From positions 248,001-312,000 of the forward strand of contig VYZB01000172.1 in NCBI GenBank assembly GCA_013397455.1: a DNA stretch of 64,000 nucleotides. The letters run 5' to 3'. The DNA comes from Crotophaga sulcirostris. Its lineage: Eukaryota > Chordata > Aves > Cuculiformes > Crotophagidae. Below, one piece after another: positions 59,688-64,000 of this stretch; position 1 is the first letter of the stretch, and the number at the start of each line of letters is the position of its first letter. The notes under the pieces were generated by a model. The model saw only the letters and a program-made list of their open reading frames with translations, was not told the origin of the DNA and ran no database searches. The position numbers and the translations under genes are program-made.

Positions 59688-62600
59688 CTGAAAAACAAAA
59701 GACTTTAATGTCTTAAAGGTGAGGAATCAGAATTAACATAAAGTAATGATGAAAGCACATATATATACTTGCATGAAAAATTATGAACATAAATACTGTA
59801 TTTTCATGTGAAAGTCGGCAGTCACATAACAAACAATGGCTTTGTTATGCAGATTTTAAGCCAGAAATTTCACATTAATGACAGAAATGTAACTGTGCAT
59901 TCTTTACACATAGTTGCTTTTCATTACAGTCTCTAATTTTAAAAGTTAGAAAGTTAAAATCAATCTCCTCAATCAGACACCTGAAGAAAAGTGCTTAATT
60001 TTCAATTTAAAGTTTATTAAGTGACTGATCTGAAATCACTACACGAGGCCCTTTCCCAACAGGACATAACACACTCCAGACAGCAAAGTGCAAAGTGCCT
60101 CTTTAAAGAGGAGAGAAAAAAGGTACCTGGGAAGTGATGAAGGACTGTTTCCTTTAGATCCCAACCTATTGCAGCTTACAGGGGTCACTTTGTTTGCAGA
60201 CTGCGTTTTTACATCTGGTGTCCTCAGGCTCAATTTAATACTTGAAGTGCTAGAATTGTGTGTCTTGGTAGCCAGAAAATCCCTGCTTTTACCATAATGC
60301 CTTGTTGTTTTGTTGCATGAGTTGCAAGTAACCAGCTATGGAGAGAAGAAAGGAAGTATCAACCATTTTTTCAGTCTTTCCACCTTTATGTTACAAAGCC
60401 ATTGTACGGATTATCCAAACTATTCTCCAAATACCATGACACAAATTAAGTATTTGCTTAAGTGAATCATGAGATATTAAAAAGCAACATACACTTTACA
60501 ACTAGTATTTTCATTCAGGCTTGTTAAGTCAAACACATCTTATGTGTTTATCTAGAAGTTAATCAAATCCCCAAGGAACTAATTTCAGGAGACCAGTAAC
60601 CCTGAATGTAACATTGTACAGTGAAATATAAAAACCAACCCTGTCAATGAAAGGTGAAAGATGAAACAACACCCAAACTGGATATACAATATCTTGAGTA
60701 TACATTAGGGGTATTTGTATTTTGCTAAATAACATGACATACAGTGTGATATAAAGTTATACTACACACTTTTCAGGAAGTCTTGAGATAATATTTAAAT
60801 TACCAAAATTTCAAAAATAAGTCATCCAAACCCAGTAACAGAAAGTCTTAGTGAACAAAGAGGAGGCTTTCTACTTGTGCAAAAATACTACAATACAGAG
60901 GAGTTTCTAAACCAAGGGGATTTGGTTTCTATCTGTTTACTTCTAGGCTGCAGGGAACTTCCAGCAGCACAGTATGTTGCAGAGATGCATCAGAACGGAT
61001 AATGTCAAGACAGTCACACAACTGTCAGATATTCCTGATATTCCTGACTGCCATGGCAACTACACTTATTAAGAGACATGAGAGTCATACAGCCAGACAA
61101 CTTTTTGAGGCACACAATTACACTGACTGAAAAACAGTTACATGATGTTTCTGGTTAAAAAAACATACTCCAACGAATGTCACAAAAATGTCTAAGCAGT
61201 TTTGAAAACACGTATACCAAATCATTTTTCATTTCAAGTGTGTAAATTTACTTAAATCCAGATTGCTTCAAAATAATTGCATTTAGAAATATTGAAATGA
61301 AATGTTAAGTGTTTTGACTGTCTCTGGACATTTTGTCAACCTAACAAACTACAATGGAGAAAGATCATTAACTTATACAATTCAGGTATTGATGTATTTT
61401 TAGTTCCTCTAAATGAAATTCAGATGGGGAAAAAACCCTCAGCATCACATGATGATTTTCCACAGAATATAAATGCAGCTGAACATCTTACAATACAGGA
61501 ACTAGCACTGCACAGCCAGTTTCCATTGCCCGAATTGTGTACACAGTTAATGCCAAAAATTTTAAAAGCCCTGTAATAGTTCCTATGTTATACGCCTTTT
61601 CATGGCAGCAGCATTCTCAAATCAAGTTCTCTTTGCTAAGAAAGGTGCCAGAGGAACAACCTGTCATGTTGTTGCTTGGCTTAATTTTCAGTCAGTCAAA
61701 TTTTCATTTTCTCAAGTCTCGGGTAGATCATAGGGATCTACATTGCTAATTTTGAAAGCTGTCAGTTGCTGACAGTATTTTAAATATTGAAGACTGGAAA
61801 TACTCAAATTATAATCCATAGCACAAACGCAATCAGAACTGAGTAGAACAGAAGTGCAGCGAACTGTAATTACATCCCAAGATTAGACTATTACCCAGAG
61901 TTTAAACTGGACCTATTTAAAACTGAATTTTAAACTACTGATATGAATGCATGGTGCATCCTATGAACATCTCCATCTACAAAATAAATGTAAGAACTCA
62001 TCAAAATTCACCAGGGCGCTGTTCATTGGTTGTCTAAAGAGACAGTTCTTAACGTACACTAAGAGTTTTTGATCTTATAGCAGAAAAATATAGCAAAGAC
62101 TTCATCTTCTCAGATGCCCTTTCTCTTGCTGTTTTTTTGCTGTTTAGCTATGATCTACAGTTTGGAGAGTGTATCAACTGTGCCTCTAGGCCTGACAGCT
62201 GAGAAGCTCTGTAATACTTCCACAGTTTAATTTTGTGTTATTGACTCTTTAATTTTTGGTTTCCCAAATTTTACTCGCGAAACCAGCAGACTCTCATCTG
62301 AGAAAATGCCAAGTGTGCCAGCAACTGCTGGGCACAATAGGGTGCCATCTCAATTACTAAACATCCATTCACATAACTTGTTTTAATAGTAGTGCATACC
62401 TTGGCAACACTAGATTAAATGTATACTATTTTCCTTCAAATAATAGCAATTAGTATAAAAAATTGTAATTAAATCTTATGCTCCTGAGTAATTTTAGGAA
62501 AAAAACTAAAGCCCCAAGAGCAACATTATCTCGCTTAAATTACCTATGTGGTTTAGTTTTGAAAGACTTCCTACAAACAGTAATATTCAGGCAAATGTTA

Positions 62601-63614
62601 AAAAATTGATATGTACAGAAGGTAACAATAATCTGACGGAGTCATGATGGTCTACTGAGATAAACAAAATACAGTTTGTAAGTTGTAGATGCATCTATTT
62701 TCAGACAACTGACAAAACTGAAAAAAAAGACACTTTATCAATCACTCAAGCCCTTCTTCAGAGGTGAAACAAAGGCAGTAAATGTCAAGCTACACATGCT
62801 AGCAGAACATTGACTTCAGCCAATGGCATGTTTTTCTTCTTAGGTATGTTTTGGGGTATCCTTAGCAATGGATTTCTAAGGATTCTAATGGATTTTAGGA
62901 TCTATGTGGCAGTATTAAGGCTCCGCATCTAGTAGAGTTGCCTGATCCTAGTTCTGCCACGTTCACAGGAAAAAAAGAACAAGCAAAAAATCTGCCACTC
63001 CTGCCATTTATTGCAAAGCTATGCAAATGATACAGTAGCTGAAAATTATTGAATTTCAGCAAGATCTTAGGCATCGGCAGAGTTTACCCTGACTGTTGCT
63101 AAAGAGATCAGCGGGAGGGCAGAGCTGTTTGTGTAGCTTCTCACATGGGGTTGTTTTTTGGGGGGGAGGGTGAGCTTACTGTTCTTGTGATTGTGCTCAG
63201 GATCTTTCTACTGTGGAGGGTGGATTTTATCAATTTTGATTATGAACAGAAATTAACCCAAAAGAAAGGAACAGTAATATGCTCAAGAAAAAAAAGAAAT
63301 GTCTAACTGTGAGATCAGCTTCTAAGAGAAAGATTTCCACATCTTCTTTTTTATGCCATTGAAAGGCTGCAGGGAAATATCCAGCATTTGGCAGTTTCAG
63401 GTATATATCCTTACCAGAACACTACTTGATTCCCTGTACTTCTTCAAAAGCTTTGTCTGTTTCATGTTAAGTTTATGGTTCTTTGCCTCTCGTTTAAGAA
63501 CTTTCTCTATCTGTGGAGTCACTTTCATCTTTGGTTTGAGACGCACTCGGTAGCTGTCAGGAACGAGGAACTGGAAGCAGTAAGGACATATCCTTTCTAA
63601 TCCACACTCCTTAT
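59534..63614 (-). CDS. C18orf21: C18orf21 orthologue (UPF0711 family), 5'-truncated by the window edge; three 3' coding exons
   Basis: The minus-strand join is complement(63415-63614, 60127-60335, 59534-59687), in frame throughout, about 187 residues plus stop. The human protein is about 220 residues; its first exon (about 35 residues) would lie beyond base 64000. Two CxxC knuckles are visible, CPYC in the first visible exon and CNSC in the next, as in a zinc ribbon split by an intron. The tail is basic and Ser/Thr-rich and ends in a conserved SKLKRML helix. I identify it by close similarity to human C18orf21 (CPYCFQ, YRVRLKPK, KLSLRTPD) and by its position next to RPRD1A, as on human 18q12.2. 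From memory, the human protein has recently been reported as an RNase MRP component related to Rpp21; I treat that role as likely, not shown here. It is convergent with RPRD1A. Confidence 0.92.
59688..60126 (-). other. C18orf21: C18orf21 last intron
   Basis: A 439-bp intron, minus strand GTACCT...TTTTTCAG. Nothing notable inside. Confidence 0.9.
60127..60335 (-). CDS. C18orf21: C18orf21 internal coding exon (exon 3 equivalent), second zinc knuckle
   Basis: On the minus strand it follows the acceptor CTCCATAG and precedes the donor GTACCT. It reads LVTCNSCNKTTRHYGKSRDF, LATKTHNSSTSSIKLSLRTP and DVKTQSANKVTPVSCNRLGS, then KGNSPSSLPR. CNSC is the second zinc knuckle. Downstream is a Ser/Thr/Pro-rich, probably disordered segment containing the conserved KLSLRTP motif. 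Confidence 0.93.
60336..63414 (-). other. C18orf21: C18orf21 intron between the two zinc-knuckle exons
   Basis: A 3.08-kb intron, minus strand GTAAGG...CTCCATAG. The protein reads continuously across it relative to human, so no exon is missing. No family repeat was recognised. Confidence 0.85.
63415..63614 (-). CDS. C18orf21: C18orf21 internal coding exon (exon 2 equivalent), first zinc knuckle
   Basis: On the minus strand the acceptor CTGTAG ends at 63615 and the donor GTAAGG begins at 63414. Completing the split Asp codon, it reads DKECGLERICPYCFQFLVPD, SYRVRLKPKMKVTPQIEKVL and KREAKNHKLNMKQTKLLKKY, then RESSSVL. The CPYC motif is half of a probable zinc ribbon, and the RVRLKPK motif is diagnostic of the family. 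Confidence 0.93.
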
Positions 63615-64000
63615 CTACAGATTAATAAAGGTAAAATAGTAAAACTTAAGTGAGAGAATAATATTTTATAGGCAAACATTAAAATGGTACGTTTCTATTT
63701 TATCATTAGCTAGGTAGATGCTTTTATTGTATGTTTCGGATGCAACCAGAACACAAGAGGAAGCTGAGCACCAGTATGTGCTCAACCAAGCACAATTCAT
63801 GCTACGTTCATGCACAGCATAAGTTCACACAATATGTAATCATAAATTTTGCTGGAAAAATGCAATTCCTTCCTAAAAATCTTTAATGACAGAGGCTCAC
63901 AATTCTGCAAGGAGCTCCATGCAGGCGCACCTTTTTGCCAGAACAGTGACACTAAATCCTTGTAAATCCTCTTAGCTCATTTAAGTGGAACAAGATGATA
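63615..64000 (-). other. C18orf21: C18orf21 upstream intron, cut by the window edge
   Basis: The first coding exon (MRQKHYLEA-like start in human) is not found here, so it should lie beyond base 64000. Confidence 0.7.

Noticed and set aside
1..64000. CRISPR arrays, operons, phage or other prokaryotic systems
   Set aside because: Gene structure, CR1 retrotransposons and the CpG island show vertebrate nuclear DNA; no spaced direct-repeat array of CRISPR type is present (the 44-bp repeats are CR1 tails).

Overview
The window is vertebrate nuclear DNA, most likely from a bird. It carries several CR1 non-LTR retrotransposon copies with the typical tail octamers (ATTCTATG-like). Its gene structure is spliced, with one intron of about 28 kb, and a GC-rich CpG-island promoter sits in otherwise AT-rich sequence. 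The two protein-coding genes I recognise match neighbours on human 18q12.2. Nothing looks prokaryotic, viral, CRISPR-like or operonic.

Layout. From 1 to about 7,040 I see no coding exon, only degenerate CR1 pieces near 1.65-1.89 kb and 3.9-4.13 kb. From 7,046 to 10,910 there is a dense nest of CR1 fragments in both orientations. It includes three copies of a 108-bp non-CR1 unit and two arrays of 44-bp CR1 tail repeats. Inside the nest sits a CpG-island promoter (about 9,576-10,260) with ETS, Sp1 and YY1 motifs, interrupted by a 183-base run of N. Exon 1 of RPRD1A starts 14 bases after that gap.

RPRD1A (+ strand) has seven coding exons: 9990-10140, 21347-21476, 22171-22277, 22362-22456, 23415-23541, 23644-23819 and 51832-51981. 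The join is 936 nt, exactly 311 codons plus stop, in frame through every junction. It encodes a CTD-interacting domain followed by a coiled-coil region. Introns 1 (11.2 kb) and 6 (28.0 kb) make up most of the window, and I find no further gene in them. A long 3' UTR probably follows the stop at 51981, with a plausible poly(A) signal at 56185-56190.

On the - strand, converging on RPRD1A, are the three 3'-most coding exons of the C18orf21 (UPF0711) orthologue: 63415-63614, 60127-60335 and 59534-59687. Its first exon lies beyond the window. The two stop codons are 7.5 kb apart, and a good CTCF-like motif lies between them at 58726-58740.

The genes are ordinary, conserved housekeeping loci: a scaffold acting on the RNA polymerase II C-terminal domain and a small zinc-knuckle protein thought to act in RNase MRP. 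The unusual content is the repeat architecture around the RPRD1A promoter. I did not find a convincing new biological system. The 108-bp unit bracketed by convergent CR1 tails is the best candidate for something undescribed.
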